A program made the translations under genes and the position numbers. From positions 996,498 through 1,037,368 of the forward strand of contig WELB01000026.1 of NCBI GenBank assembly GCA_009602725.1: DNA of 40,871 bases, read 5' to 3'. This document shows, piece by piece, positions 1 through 28,853 of this stretch. Source of the stretch: Spirogloea muscicola (Eukaryota > Streptophyta > Zygnematophyceae > Spirogloeales > Spirogloeaceae). Under the pieces are notes generated by a model that was not told the DNA's origin, made no database searches, and saw nothing but the letters and a program-made list of their open reading frames with translations. Numbering within the stretch: position 1 is the stretch's first letter; each line of letters opens with the position of its first letter.

Positions 1-123
<123 letters not shown>

Positions 124-2853
124 CCTGCCGAGGAGCGGCGCCCTGCCGCCCTGCCGCGCCGAGCCCGAGGACGCCGCTGCCGCCGTGACGCTGGCGGACG
201 CGGAGGGGGCGGGCAGCGCAGCGTCGCTGCGCCATGGTGCCGGCCGTGGCGAGGGGGTCGCGGCGCTGGATAACCAGCAGTTGGTCGAACGACTGGTCGA
301 GACCCTGGCGGTGAGCTCCAACTGAGCTGCGCACCAATGCTGGGCAGAATTCCACCAAGCCCACATTCGCCGCCGCCTCTGCAGGCCACTCCTACCATGG
401 CCACTCTTACCATGGCTCGCAGCGGCAGCCCATGCTGTTCCGCCTTGTCAGCTACACAATTCTTCCAACGGTTGCTGAAGCTTGCGGTCTGGGCTCGCTT
501 TATATGTGCGCTTGCTCCCACTGGGGGGGGAATCTCGTGACAGAACAGGCTCCCCGTTCCCCCTGTGCTGAGCAGAGTGACGCCATCGTTGCTGCGGATG
601 TCGCTACGGGCCTCATCTCCAGGATTGACCAGCAAGGCAGAGCAGCGATCCTAGCAGCACTGTACTCCAGCGGTATGCTACCAGTCTGGAAGGCTGTCCG
701 ACTTTTGGTTCACCTGTGAGGCAAATGGAGGCCCGTCTCATGCCCCTTGGGAAGCACCTTCCCTGTGCTGGGCTTGTATGTTTGGAGACCCACATGGATA
801 CAGATGCTTCTGAAGTAGCTACTGGAGAACAAGCTCGCTCAGTGTAGGAACGCGTGCCCGGCAGCCCATGCTCGCACAGCATCTTATGACCCTCTTTGTC
901 TTTGCAGCTTCTGACAATGCTGACTTGCATTTCATGGAGGCCGATACCAACAAGGACGGGGTGCTGGATCAGAGGGAGTTCTCAAGCTATGTTGAGGCTC
1001 AAGCCATCAAGTATGGCGCCTCGGAGAAGCCGCTCACAGAGAAGCAGCTGTTACACCTCACGTTGAGGGCAGCCATAGGTCAGTCACTCATGCAAGTCAG
1101 GTCTTGGAACAGCTGTTTGGAGTGACAGCTGCACCTTGACAGTGAACATGACCAAGCAACTGGCACCTCCTTGTTGCTACATGAGAGTTTACTGCACGTA
1201 CCGCTTTCTTCATACCAGCCCTGGAGCACCTGCCAAATGCTGAAAGGGGCATGGTAGCTTGGGACTCCAGAACGGCCCTTCAAATGTCTGCACATTTGTA
1301 GTGACTCACAATGTGCTTCTATTGTTGTTCCTTACTCAGGGATGATCGGCTTTGGATTCACAGGTCAGTCCTAGCTCCACTGCCTTACTTACAATCTGTT
1401 TACCCCCCAGCAGTCAAGCAGACGGCTGCCTACGTATCTCTTACTCCTGAATACAGGCTCTGTGGAGGTGCATGGACTGGCACTTCTGCTATATCAGCCT
1501 GTGACATGTGAAGTTCTGGTTATTGGTCCGCTCTAGCAGTGTTCGTGTGCTTCCAGACTGGAATTTGGGGCAAGTAGTGCAGTGGCTTTCAAGACTGACG
1601 CTATGAGTGCCTGGGCATCACCCACATGACATGCATCTCAGTAATATTCTCATGGGCTTGCAGACAATGCCATCATGATCATTGCTGGGGACGCCATCCA
1701 GAACTCCATCGGTGCTACTTTGAACCTGCCTACTTTGCTGGTGAGGTTGATATACTAGGGTCCTTGGTTCCCATGAAGCTGGATCGAATGTCTTTTCCAG
1801 TGAGGAACTAACAGTGTTTCCAGCAAGAGCACAACCTTCCTTTCGGGCCTATTTACGCCATTGCCTCACAGTCACTGTCCTGATTGAGTACTTTGTATCC
1901 ACGCTTGTCAGTCTGCAGGGCTGGGCAATGCGCTAGCTGACCTCGTTGGCACTGCATTTCGGGAGTACATTGAAGGCGTCTCCAGCAGTTTCATGCCTTC
2001 GTCAAGGGTGTCACCTGTGCAGGTTAGTTACACACTACACAACTTACTCTCGCATCCCATTCTCTTGCCATCCCTGTTCTAATTGACTGGTGCAAGCCGG
2101 TGACAGTCAACTTTAGTCACATACAGACCATATCTGTATGAAGGGGAGCCAGTGTTAGATGGATTGATTGAGCTGATACAGCTGTGCTTTGGGAGGGAAT
2201 GCATTCAGATGCAAATGAAGGAGGCATGGTGGGCAGAAACGACTGGTGCATCAATTGGAGTTACGATAGGCTGCCTCCTTGGACTAGTTCCAATCCTGTT
2301 CATCAAACCTGGAGGCTCTGGTGAACCTGTTGTCACCATTGCATCAGCTTTACATACCATTGAAGAAAAGGCAGGGCAAATGTGTACACAGGAAGTTGAC
2401 AGGGCAAGCCATGGTCAAAAAGAGCAGCATCGTAGCAGCCCAACTAGCACTGTTTTTGCATCAGTCAGCGAAGCTTTCTCACAACCAAGACAACGGATCA
2501 TGACTAGTAGCGAACGCTTGGGGGGTCTTTTCCTCCTCGCCACACTCTCAGTCGCAATGGGCCTAAGGCGGATTTTTTTCAGTCGCCAGAGGCAGCCATA
2601 GATTTGCTTGACATTTGCTAATTCAGATTGCTGGCACTAGGACAGCATGCACTTTCCTGTCCCCAGCTGATTACCTTCTCTAGCGAGATTTACGTAGACA
2701 TTTTTGGAGTATTTTATCATCCCAACTGGAATATGAGGCGTGTCTAATGTGAGACTAGCTTCTGAGGCTGCCCCTTACGTTCCAGCAAATGATTTTGCAG
2801 GCTTCAAGGCGTTCCTAAGATCAGATCCTGAGGTGCTCAAGTATGCAATGTAA
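124..2853 (+). CDS. EF-hand / TMEM65-family membrane protein, 5' partial
   Basis: Eight exons join with consistent phase: 124-310 (5' incomplete), 576-672, 908-1078, 1340-1363, 1664-1740, 1912-2022, 2209-2320 and 2801-2853 (TAA stop). Exons 1-2 give a helical N-terminal part (LDNQQLVERLVETLA, then GRAAILAALYSS), as in the soluble N-terminus of TMEM65. Exon 3 encodes a canonical EF-hand loop, DTNKDGVLDQRE, with ligands at loop positions 1, 3, 5, 9 and 12. Exons 4-7 encode the membrane core: GMIGFGFTDNAIMIIAGDAI, then AGLGNALADLVGT, then SIGVTIGCLLGLVPILFI. The last exon adds a short tail ending in LKYAM. Animal TMEM65 is a mitochondrial inner-membrane protein linked to Na+/Ca2+ exchange. A calcium-regulated role in the same membrane is inferred, not shown. 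No transit peptide can be judged because the start is lost. The family call is firm; the first and last exons are less certain. Confidence 0.85.
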
Positions 2854-3484
2854 GGGGAATTCATGGTGGTGTGCTACTTTGTAAGTGTGTTAGTGTGTCC
2901 AAGTTTTCAAGCTGCAAACATTGTGAACATCAAGTCTGACAAGACAATCTAGTGCAGATTACTAAATTGCCCTAAGGTGAGGTTCTCGTGCCTATATTTC
3001 TTGTTCCCAAGTCGCACATCCAGAGACCACTGAGAGCAAGATGAGAAGTTCCTAGCAGAGCAACATCAGGTTGCAGAATAATCACATCACAACTCACAAA
3101 GACATTCTTATCATATTAAATGACAAATTTCAGTGGAGCGACCTGGGCTTCCAAACTCCAATGGAATGCTGCCCTGTCTGTACAGACCCAAAAGTGAAAG
3201 CACCTCTTGACATGTATGAAGAAGCGCTCCTTGTCTCATGCCAGTCAAGTACTGAATGAGTGTTCAAGTAATGCAAGGGGGACAATCAGGCTGCTTTCAT
3301 GTCATCCAAGTCCACGCTCCTCTGCAAAGGCGGGAGTGTCCTCATCAGCACCACCCTAAGTTGGAGAGCTAGAGCCCCACTTCAAAGTTGGTTGCTCAGC
3401 TGCTAAGCATCGCTGCGCCTTGCAACTTGAAGCATTTTCTGCTGTTTAGTGTACTATTTAAGGTTAGTGACATGGTGAATTAGC
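2854..3484. other. Convergent intergenic region (TMEM65-like / GLTP 3' ends)
   Basis: This stretch lies between two tail-to-tail genes and should hold both 3' UTRs. It is AT-richer than the flanking exons. A 62-codon plus-strand frame at 3071-3259 has no recognisable domain and no splice context. A TGTAA, the usual green-algal polyadenylation hexamer core, overlaps the TMEM65 stop codon near 2849, which is too close to be clearly the functional signal. Confidence 0.5.
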
Positions 3485-4796
3485 TCAGTGCTTGCGGTCC
3501 ATCAATTTGCCTCGTACCAGGAAGTCATGGTTTTCAAGCAGCAAAGGCGAGAAGTCCTTGACGAATTCGTCCATGTCCTTTTCAAGGGGTCCACCTCCAA
3601 GTTTGTCCATGAATGTCTCCCTGCTTGGTATCAGTTGCAATGCCACCTACATCAAAGGAGGTGACAAGTGACTAGAATAATAGTCTGGCGAAGTGAGGAC
3701 ACAGCTTCATGTCAATAGTAAACAGATATAGCAAGCAGATCTTGGTTGCATGAGCTTCGGCTTGAAAGGACGTACAACCGCTGGCAGCTTAACAGGTAGT
3801 GCACTTGGTAGTCTCGTTGTGGCTTACAGTAAATGCTGCTTGTGCTATCCATCCGTGATACTGCTTAAGTGTCTCTGCATACGCTTCCCGTGCTACTTGT
3901 GCCATTGACCACTCTTGGTGTGCTCTCAGCTCACGCAGAAGAGCAACCAAGAAGTCCATCGCTCTGGTCCAAGGAACATGAATGTCAACACTCTGGGGAC
4001 CCTGACTGTGCAGCAGGCCTCTCATGATGTATCGTGTCTTATGAGGCAGGCGACCTTAAAACATGGCCCAGCACGTCTGCATAGATATAGGACTTTGGTC
4101 CTGAGGAAGAGGCGCAAGCTAGCCAAGCTCCAGCCTAAGCAGCTTCACCTAGTCAACCAGAGCAATCCATTGCTATTGCTGGATGATCCGCGAGCTGTGC
4201 CTTGGGCGACCTCTGCCTTGACGATGTCATAGAGCAGCTCGTATGTCGCCGGGTTCGACGCGTAGGCCTTCTCGAGCCGCTGCAATACATGAGATTGCCA
4301 ACTCAGGCAACAGCAAGGTGCCGCACTCAGCTTTAAGGGCCAATGGAGCCAATGTAGCTTCATGAGAATCAGCTGTAAGATAGTCTGCTACTTAAGTGAC
4401 ACTTTGAATCGAATTCGTTGTCGCGGGAGCGCAAACCTCGATGTTCCCGCCAATGTCGCCCTTGACCATGACAAGCGCGGAGCCGAACTTGTCTGTCACA
4501 AAGCAACTAGCGAGGATGTCTAAGGTTGAGAGCTGGAGCCTTTGCTCCGAATGCACGCAATGCGGACCGTGGAGAAGAGTCAGAGTAGTGAGCACGGCCG
4601 AACTTGGCCGCTGAGACACGGAGGGGCCCTGGAGGGGGCCTGGACGGGGCGCCGGACCGATGACTGGCAGGACGAGGCGGCAGAGCTTGAGGAAGGGGTC
4701 GGTGAGGAGCTGGCCGTCGGCGGCGCGCGAGCAGGGGATGGCGTCCAGCGCCGGCGCGAAGATGGACGGCCCGCCACGGCCGCCCAGGGCGGCCAT
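3485..4796 (-). CDS. Glycolipid transfer protein (GLTP domain)
   Basis: Five exons on the minus strand join with exact phase: 4796-4658, 4519-4437, 4279-4149, 4020-3828 and 3646-3485 (TGA). They encode 235 aa, slightly longer than the usual ~205-220 aa GLTP fold. Conserved positions are visible in order: FLKLCRLVLPVIDILASCF; the headgroup-binding motif GDIGGNIERL (the Asp and Asn that bind the sugar-amide); LLWLTRG with the stacking Trp; and YHGWIAQAAFT with the conserved His. The C-terminus is RGKLMDRKH. GLTP/ACD11/CPTP proteins are soluble and move sphingolipids between membranes; which headgroup this one binds cannot be read from sequence. The first donor (ATCG|GTCCGG) is a weak match, but the joined protein reads perfectly through it. 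The start is the first Met of the frame and has a long GC-rich leader; a LINE remnant lies just upstream. Confidence 0.9.
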
Positions 4797-4934
4797 GGCG
4801 GCCGGGAGGCGACGCCGGCGGCTGGCTCCTGTTGACTCTCAAGCGGCTGCTGATATTAAAAGAGCGGCTGTGAAAGCCAGCCAGATGCATACAGGTGTTC
4901 ATGACGGAGCCACAGGCTAGACAGCCAGGGCGCT

Positions 4935-4966
4935 CTTAGTAACCCCGTGTCTTAGTAACCCCGTGT
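4935..4966 (-). repeat. 16-bp direct tandem repeat at LINE 3' end
   Basis: CTTAGTAACCCCGTGT occurs twice head to tail (4935-4950 and 4951-4966). Read on the minus strand, the upstream copy encodes the last residues and stop codon of the retroelement frame (Thr-Arg-Gly-Tyr-stop), and the second copy follows immediately. Short tandem repeats at the 3' terminus are common in non-LTR retrotransposons. Confidence 0.8.
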
Positions 4967-6001
4967 CAGCAGTAGGAAGTCAGATGAGCTGAGGGGAGGA
5001 AGAGCAACCCCGCTGCGCAAGCCAGAGGCTGCTGCAAGGGCACGACCAGCGCGGCGATGCAAAGCAAGCGCTTGGGAACGCTGTAGCGACATAGACAAAC
5101 GCATACGGTAGCAGGACACAAGACCCAAAGGCACCGAGCCACCGGGAAGGGCTGCACCCTGTTCCCGGCGCCGCTGGTCAGCTTGAGATGCCAGCAGCGA
5201 AAGTAACGAGGACCACCGACCCCCGTAACACCCATGGATGTCCATGGCCAGGGGGTAAAAGGTATCACCCGCCGGGTGGTCCTTGTACTTGTGCAACTTC
5301 TTCTGTTCGGCCACCTTCACGGCATAGCCGGTCTCAGAAGTTACGGGGCCCTTCGTCCGGAAGCTGTCGGTTAGGACGACGTCCATGAGAAGCCGCTTGC
5401 CACCTCCCAGGGGGACGCCGACCAGATCGACACGCCGCGTCCGAGGGACCCCGTTGCGGAGCTGGACGGGCATCACCCCGGTGCTCTCCAACGCCACTTG
5501 ATATCCCGCCTCCTTGACGATGCCATACATGGCGTCACGTAGGAGGTTGTGGGAGCCCGTGCGCTCACTGCCTTTGGCACACCTGAGCATGTGGTCACCC
5601 ATGAGCACTGCATCATGCTCAATAAGCCCACATTCACATTGGGTCACCCCTGCCAAGCACAGGGATGGTAAGCCAAGACGGCGGCGCATAGCATCGCAAA
5701 ACAAAGCATTTTCCATCCGCAAGCCCGCATGCAAAGGCAAAGCGCGGAGCCACTCAGACGCTCCCAGAGACGAAACAGATAGGAGCCGAGCCTGGCCTCG
5801 AGCATCCCCTTGGAGGAGACTCCGGAGATGCTCCAGTGGTTGCTCGTCTGCAGCACGGGAAAACCGCGATTGAGCCTTAACATCAGAAACGTCAGCCCAG
5901 GCAGCAAAGCTAACAGGCTCATTCACCAGAGGCGGGATATCAAGTGGATCCTGTTGGAGGGACCGGGGCTCCGCCTGCAGAGCGGAGGTCCTGGAAAGAC
6001 T
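4952..6001 (-). mobile_element. LINE (non-LTR retrotransposon) C-terminal fragment, 5' truncated
   Basis: An open minus-strand frame runs from 5926 (first Met) to the TAA at 4952-4954, 324 codons. The same frame extends upstream to an in-frame TAG near 6002-6004. The protein is the C-terminal part of a LINE-type polyprotein: a thumb-like stretch ASEWLRALPL...FCDAMRRRLGLP (residues ~56-87); a zinc-knuckle-like C-x-C ... H-x3-C (Cys97, Cys99, His112, Cys116) followed by SHNLLRD; then RRVDLVG...LLMDVVLTD (Asp167, Asp182). That last pattern fits the restriction-like endonuclease region of R2/NeSL/Dualen-type elements. No reverse-transcriptase palm (YxDD) is present, so this is a dead 3' copy, typical of incomplete target-primed reverse transcription. 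It lies in the 5' leader region of the GLTP gene, in the same orientation. The clade assignment is from memory of motifs and needs a search. Confidence 0.75.
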
Positions 6002-6004
6002 CTA

Positions 6005-6442
6005 CGGAAACACCGGTCCTCCTGGCTGTCTGTACTGGGCGTGGATTCTAACATGGCCACCCAGGGGCCGGCGGTTGCGCCTCCTCCCATGCAACTATCC
6101 GTTAGGGTCTCTATTAAGGGACTTCAGATCAGCGGACTCTCGGAGGGTGGAGGGCGTGCGGGAGAACTTGACCCTTTCCCAAGCCTCCATTTCCTCATTA
6201 ACACTAGTCAGCCAAGCGGCCGGCCCTGCCAGTGCCGACGCCGCCGGCGCCGCCGCCGCTTCGGGACCGCCAAGAGTGCCCAGCTGGTGCCGGCTTCGTC
6301 TCCCAGCGCGGCCGGTTGCCGCGGCCAAGGGATCACCAGATGTTGGAGCAGCAGCGGCTCAGGAAGCGAGGTCCTCCGGCAGCCCCAATTTGCTCCCTGT
6401 GGTGGACGAGCGAGACCAGCGGTGGCGGCTGCCTGACCTGCC
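6005..6442. other. GC-rich region upstream of the BEACH gene, unassigned
   Basis: Several long frames overlap on both strands here (for example 6075-6533 plus and 6095-6328 minus). Their products are Ala/Arg/Pro-rich and mutually incompatible, the usual result of high GC content. No domain is recognised. It probably contains the promoter and 5' UTR of the BEACH gene and perhaps decayed LINE sequence. Confidence 0.4.
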
Positions 6443-6499
6443 ATGGAGGAAGATCAGGAGGACGAGGACTACCCCCGTCAGTCTTTCCCCGCCCGCTAG
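6443..6499 (+). promoter_or_regulatory. Upstream ORF or interrupted N-terminus (MEEDQEDEDYPRQSFPAR-stop)
   Basis: An ATG at 6443 opens an acidic 18-codon frame that stops at TAG (6497-6499). It is in the same frame as the proposed BEACH start at 6530, and there is no other stop between them. It could be a regulatory uORF, or the true N-terminus interrupted by a base error, a nonsense change or readthrough. Confidence 0.45.
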
Positions 6500-6529
6500 G
6501 CTGCCCAGCTGCATGCCAACATTGCCACC

Positions 6530-25152
<18,623 letters not shown>

Positions 25153-25723
25153 AGCGCCAAGGAACTGTAGCAGTCCCTCTGCGTTTTATGTTTGATCCTC
25201 GACAACCACTTACAATATTGGCCAGTGACCTGCTGGCTGACCTGGTTTTGGGCGGCAAAGGCACCGCCAGCTTGTGCCAGTGTTCTCTCACTCAGTCAGT
25301 GGCTCCATTTGCGCGTGCTTAGCGACAATACGCACCAAGTTTACGTAGTCATTGCTTTGCAACCCATTCATCCCTATTTGTCTGCTGGCCTTGTGCTTCA
25401 GACCTGGGTTTGTAAATCCTTAAAAGTGATATGGCTTCACCCCCATGCTTCAACCATGCTTAGGCCTCGTCATCCATCTTAACCATCAATCCCAGTAGCG
25501 GTGACTAGATGTCTTAGATATTATTGTCCCCACTTGCTTATGCCAGTGATAGACATCAGAAAGTATGCACTGAGCATGTTGCGTGAGCACTGATAATAGC
25601 AGCATGTGGCTTTTAGTGTGAACAATAAGTACTTGTCCGTAATCATTCTTCCTTCCCGTCTACCTGTTTAGAGCATCGTGAGTGCTGTAGAGAACAGTCT
25701 TGTAGGCTCGGTGCCCTTTCAGC
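25153..25723. other. Convergent intergenic region (BEACH / DHH 3' ends)
   Basis: This stretch lies between the plus-strand BEACH stop and the minus-strand DHH stop. It is AT-rich with only short uninformative frames and presumably carries both 3' UTRs. No RNA gene or repeat was recognised. Confidence 0.5.
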
Positions 25724-28320
25724 TTACATTGGCCGGTCTGGCATCCAACATGCAAAGTCTTCTGCAGCAATCATGAAGGAACTTGCAGCCCGATGGCCTC
25801 CACCTCCATATGCCTGCAGTAGGCAGCATGCCTCGGGCATTGAGCTACACTGATGCAGAGGCAGCACGTAGCCCAAGATGTCAACAAAGACATAACAAGC
25901 AGTCTGCATGGAGCATGGCGGTCGTTTGAGCAAGCGCTCTTACAAACCATGAAGGATGAATATATTACTTGCTAGATGATGATCAAGGCTCTTGCTGGGT
26001 TGAATACCTCAGAGATGGGCGTAGTGTCCTCCTCTATCTCATCCAGGCTTCGCAAGCTGACCTTCAACATCGACGAATCCTGCAACTCTGGCACCAAGTA
26101 CACAACGGCCCCAATGCCCCTGCAGGCAGTATATGGGTAGGGTCAGCGGCCATCGCTGAGGAACCTGAGCCATCCATTAAGGATAGCAGGGCAGGGACTG
26201 CTAGTGCGACCATCAATGCCTGCTCTAAGGCTTTGATGAATCAGTCAAGGTCCACAGCAGACCTGCGGCCATCCTTTCTGCTCTTCTCCGCCAGCTCATG
26301 ACCAATATCGCTCCTCAAGCGGGACAGCGCGTCATCGACCCTCACAGCCTGTGACTTGAAGTGTCGGCAGGCAGCAATGCACTTGAGAGCAGCTTTGCCC
26401 AGACTGAGTTCATGGCTACATATTCAGTGGTCTCAGAAGCGAGAAGAGGCGGTGCACATCTGCAGGCCAAGAGTGCCAGCTGACATAAGCACAAATCTTA
26501 CTATACTACTTTTCTCTCGCACGTAGGGGTTTTGAGAACACTGGAAGATGTACTCACCAGGCAACTCCCAAATTTCCCCTGACCAAGATTGATGGTAAAA
26601 GAAGCTCCAAGAGCTCCATAAATCTGCTTTTGCCTTGGCAGCATGATCTTCTTGCCCATGGCTATGACATCTTCCGGCACCAAGGCTTGCAGCTGCAATT
26701 AGGCCAGTAGGACTTGTGCATGAGTACGACTATCAACAGTTGCGAGGCCACAACTTGCACAAGCACAATGTCACCAATACGCTGATCTCTGATTGACGTG
26801 CAGTGTCTTTTACACGTAAAAGACAACAAACAAAGGGTAGTTGGAAGGCCCAACTGGAAGCACGTGGAGGTATGCATGTCAGCAGTGTGGTTGCAGCCTC
26901 TCATCATTGTGTTTACTAGCAAGAGGGTACTTGCTAGCACAGCACGTTGTGCGCAATGTAGCATGTTGGCAGGCTGCTCGACCTGGTTAAAGATCTCAGA
27001 ATTCTTGTTGGCGTCAAATTCAAGCTGCAGTTCGTTGAGGCCGCTGGTGAATGCCTTGCTATCAGTGAGTCGCCACAACCAGAGGTCCGCATCCTCAATA
27101 TAAGCAAAGAGGCGTCGCAGGCGCTCTATATCCTTCTCAGCAACCAAGTCAGACCCCAGTCCTGCAAACCATTGTGTGAAGTGGGGAGGCACTCAAGCAA
27201 CATAAATCACAGTCCAGCTACTGATCTCAATGCAACTCGGTGCAAGGCATCAGTGCTTTGAGCTGTGGCCTTGTGCAGGACGGGTGCGACCGCAGTGGAA
27301 GGCAGGAAGGAAGTGTTGCTGAGGCAGGCGTCTGTGCCCAGGAGGCGCTACATCTATACCACTTTGTGCTGATACAAGCAAGAAGGGAGCACAACGACCA
27401 CAGACTAAATGCCTCCTAAGGATAGCATAGTCCAGTAACCACATCAAAATCCCACTAAGCTATGTCCAACTACCGTGCTCGCAATTCACAAACTCCTAGC
27501 ACAAAAGCAGAGTGGCCTATGAGCAACAAGGGCCGCCAAATGTCAGCCTGCCTCTACTAGCCCCACTCCAGCGACTGAGGTGGAAGCATGGCCAGCATGC
27601 GCACCTTCAGCAAGCAGCCGCTTCGTGAAATAGTCCATGGAAATGGTAGCGCCGCTCCGGCCGAAGTCGAAGATGGGGCTCAGGTTGGACGGGCACGCGC
27701 CTGGCTCCAAGAGGCTCGCTGCCGATGTCTTGTGGTGGTCCAGCACGACCACACTGCAGCGTGCGGCTGCGGCACTCGAGTCAACGACGGCGCTCTCAAG
27801 AGCGTGTAACCACGTGCAACCCCCTTGATAGAGAATTATTCAGCGGAAGCCCCGCAGCAGGAGGACAGAGGTATCACTGCCGACCCAGATTGCACGCAGT
27901 GTCGGGAACACAGCAGCCCATTGGGAGAGCGCGCGTAGACGGCAGGTGGGTGGCGGCTCACCTGCGGGCATTGGCGGCGAGGTCGTGCGCAAAGCCAGGC
28001 GGCCCGGCGAAGTCGAGCAGGTAGACCACCTCCAGGCTCTGCAGGTCCCCGAGGTCGTCCATTCTGCAACAGCCAGAACGACGGCAGAGTTGCCGCCGCC
28101 TCAGTGCCGCGGCAGGCGTGGAGCCATGGACGGGCCACGGCGGCGCGGCGCCGAGAGGGCTGCACCTCACGGGCGAGTAGACGGTGTTGGGCACGAAGCG
28201 GACCGGCGGCGCAGCGGCGGCGGCGGCGGCGGCGGCGGCGGCGTAGTAGAGGTGGGCGGCGAGCGCGGCGAAGGCGCCATCGGGGCAGGGGTAGTGGTAC
28301 AGCACTGCCGCCCCGCCGCC
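25724..28320 (-). CDS. DHH/DHHA1-family phosphoesterase, 5' end in gap
   Basis: Eight exons join in phase: 28320-28166 (5' partial at the N gap), 28063-27962, 27792-27605, 27161-26983, 26692-26558, 26348-26263, 26119-26008 and 25813-25724 (TAA). The N-terminal part has a DHH motif I-like block, YHYPCPDGAFAALAAH, interrupted after LYY by a polyalanine run of about 11. VVYLLDFAGPPGF is the strand with the conserved Asp, and VVVLDHHKTS carries the signature DHH. GRSGATISMDYF and ADLWLWRL follow. The C-terminal DHHA1-like part shows LGQGKFGSCL, GIGAVVYLVPEL and the GGGGHRAASSF substrate loop. The superfamily includes nanoRNases, pAp phosphatases and RecJ nucleases and uses Mn2+. A plant/algal subfamily with this layout exists, but its substrate is unknown to me. 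The gene is divergent from FAD4. The C-terminal exon ends in DRPM. Confidence 0.85.
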
Positions 28321-28851
28321 NNNNNNNNNNNNNNNNNNNNNNNNNNNNNNNNNNNNNNNNNNNNNNNNNNNNNNNNNNNNNNNNNNNNNNNNNNNNNNNN
28401 NNNNNNNNNNNNNNNNNNNNNNNNNNNNNNNNNNNNNNNNNNNNNNNNNNNNNNNNNNNNNNNNNNNNNNNNNNNNNNNNNNNNNNNNNNNNNNNNNNNN
28501 NNNNNNNNNNNNNNNNNNNNNNNNNNNNNNNNNNNNNNNNNNNNNNNNNNNNNNNNNNNNNNNNNNNNNNNNNNNNNNNNNNNNNNNNNNNNNNNNNNNN
28601 NNNNNNNNNNNNNNNNNNNNNNNNNNNNNNNNNNNNNNNNNNNNNNNNNNNNNNNNNNNNNNNNNNNNNNNNNNNNNNNNNNNNNNNNNNNNNNNNNNNN
28701 NNNNNNNNNNNNNNNNNNNNNNNNNNNNNNNNNNNNNNNNNNNNNNNNNNNNNNNNNNNNNNNNNNNNNNNNNNNNNNNNNNNNNNNNNNNNNNNNNNNN
28801 NNNNNNNNNNNNNNNNNNNNNNNNNNNNNNNNNNNNNNNNNNNNNNNNNNN
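28321..28851. other. Assembly gap (531 N)
   Basis: A run of N. It hides the 5' exons and the shared promoter region of the divergent DHH and FAD4-like genes. The flanks are (GGC)n-rich, which probably caused the sequencing failure. Confidence 0.98.
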
Positions 28852-28853
28852 CG

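Noticed and set aside
2321-2601. Extended frame after the TMEM65 core
   Set aside because: A donor at 2320 (TCTG|GTGAAC) joins in phase to an acceptor at 2801, giving a short tail and stop. The read-through sequence looks like intron.
5514-5873. Plus-strand frames opposite the LINE
   Set aside because: They are shadows of the minus-strand retroelement frame, which alone carries recognisable motifs.
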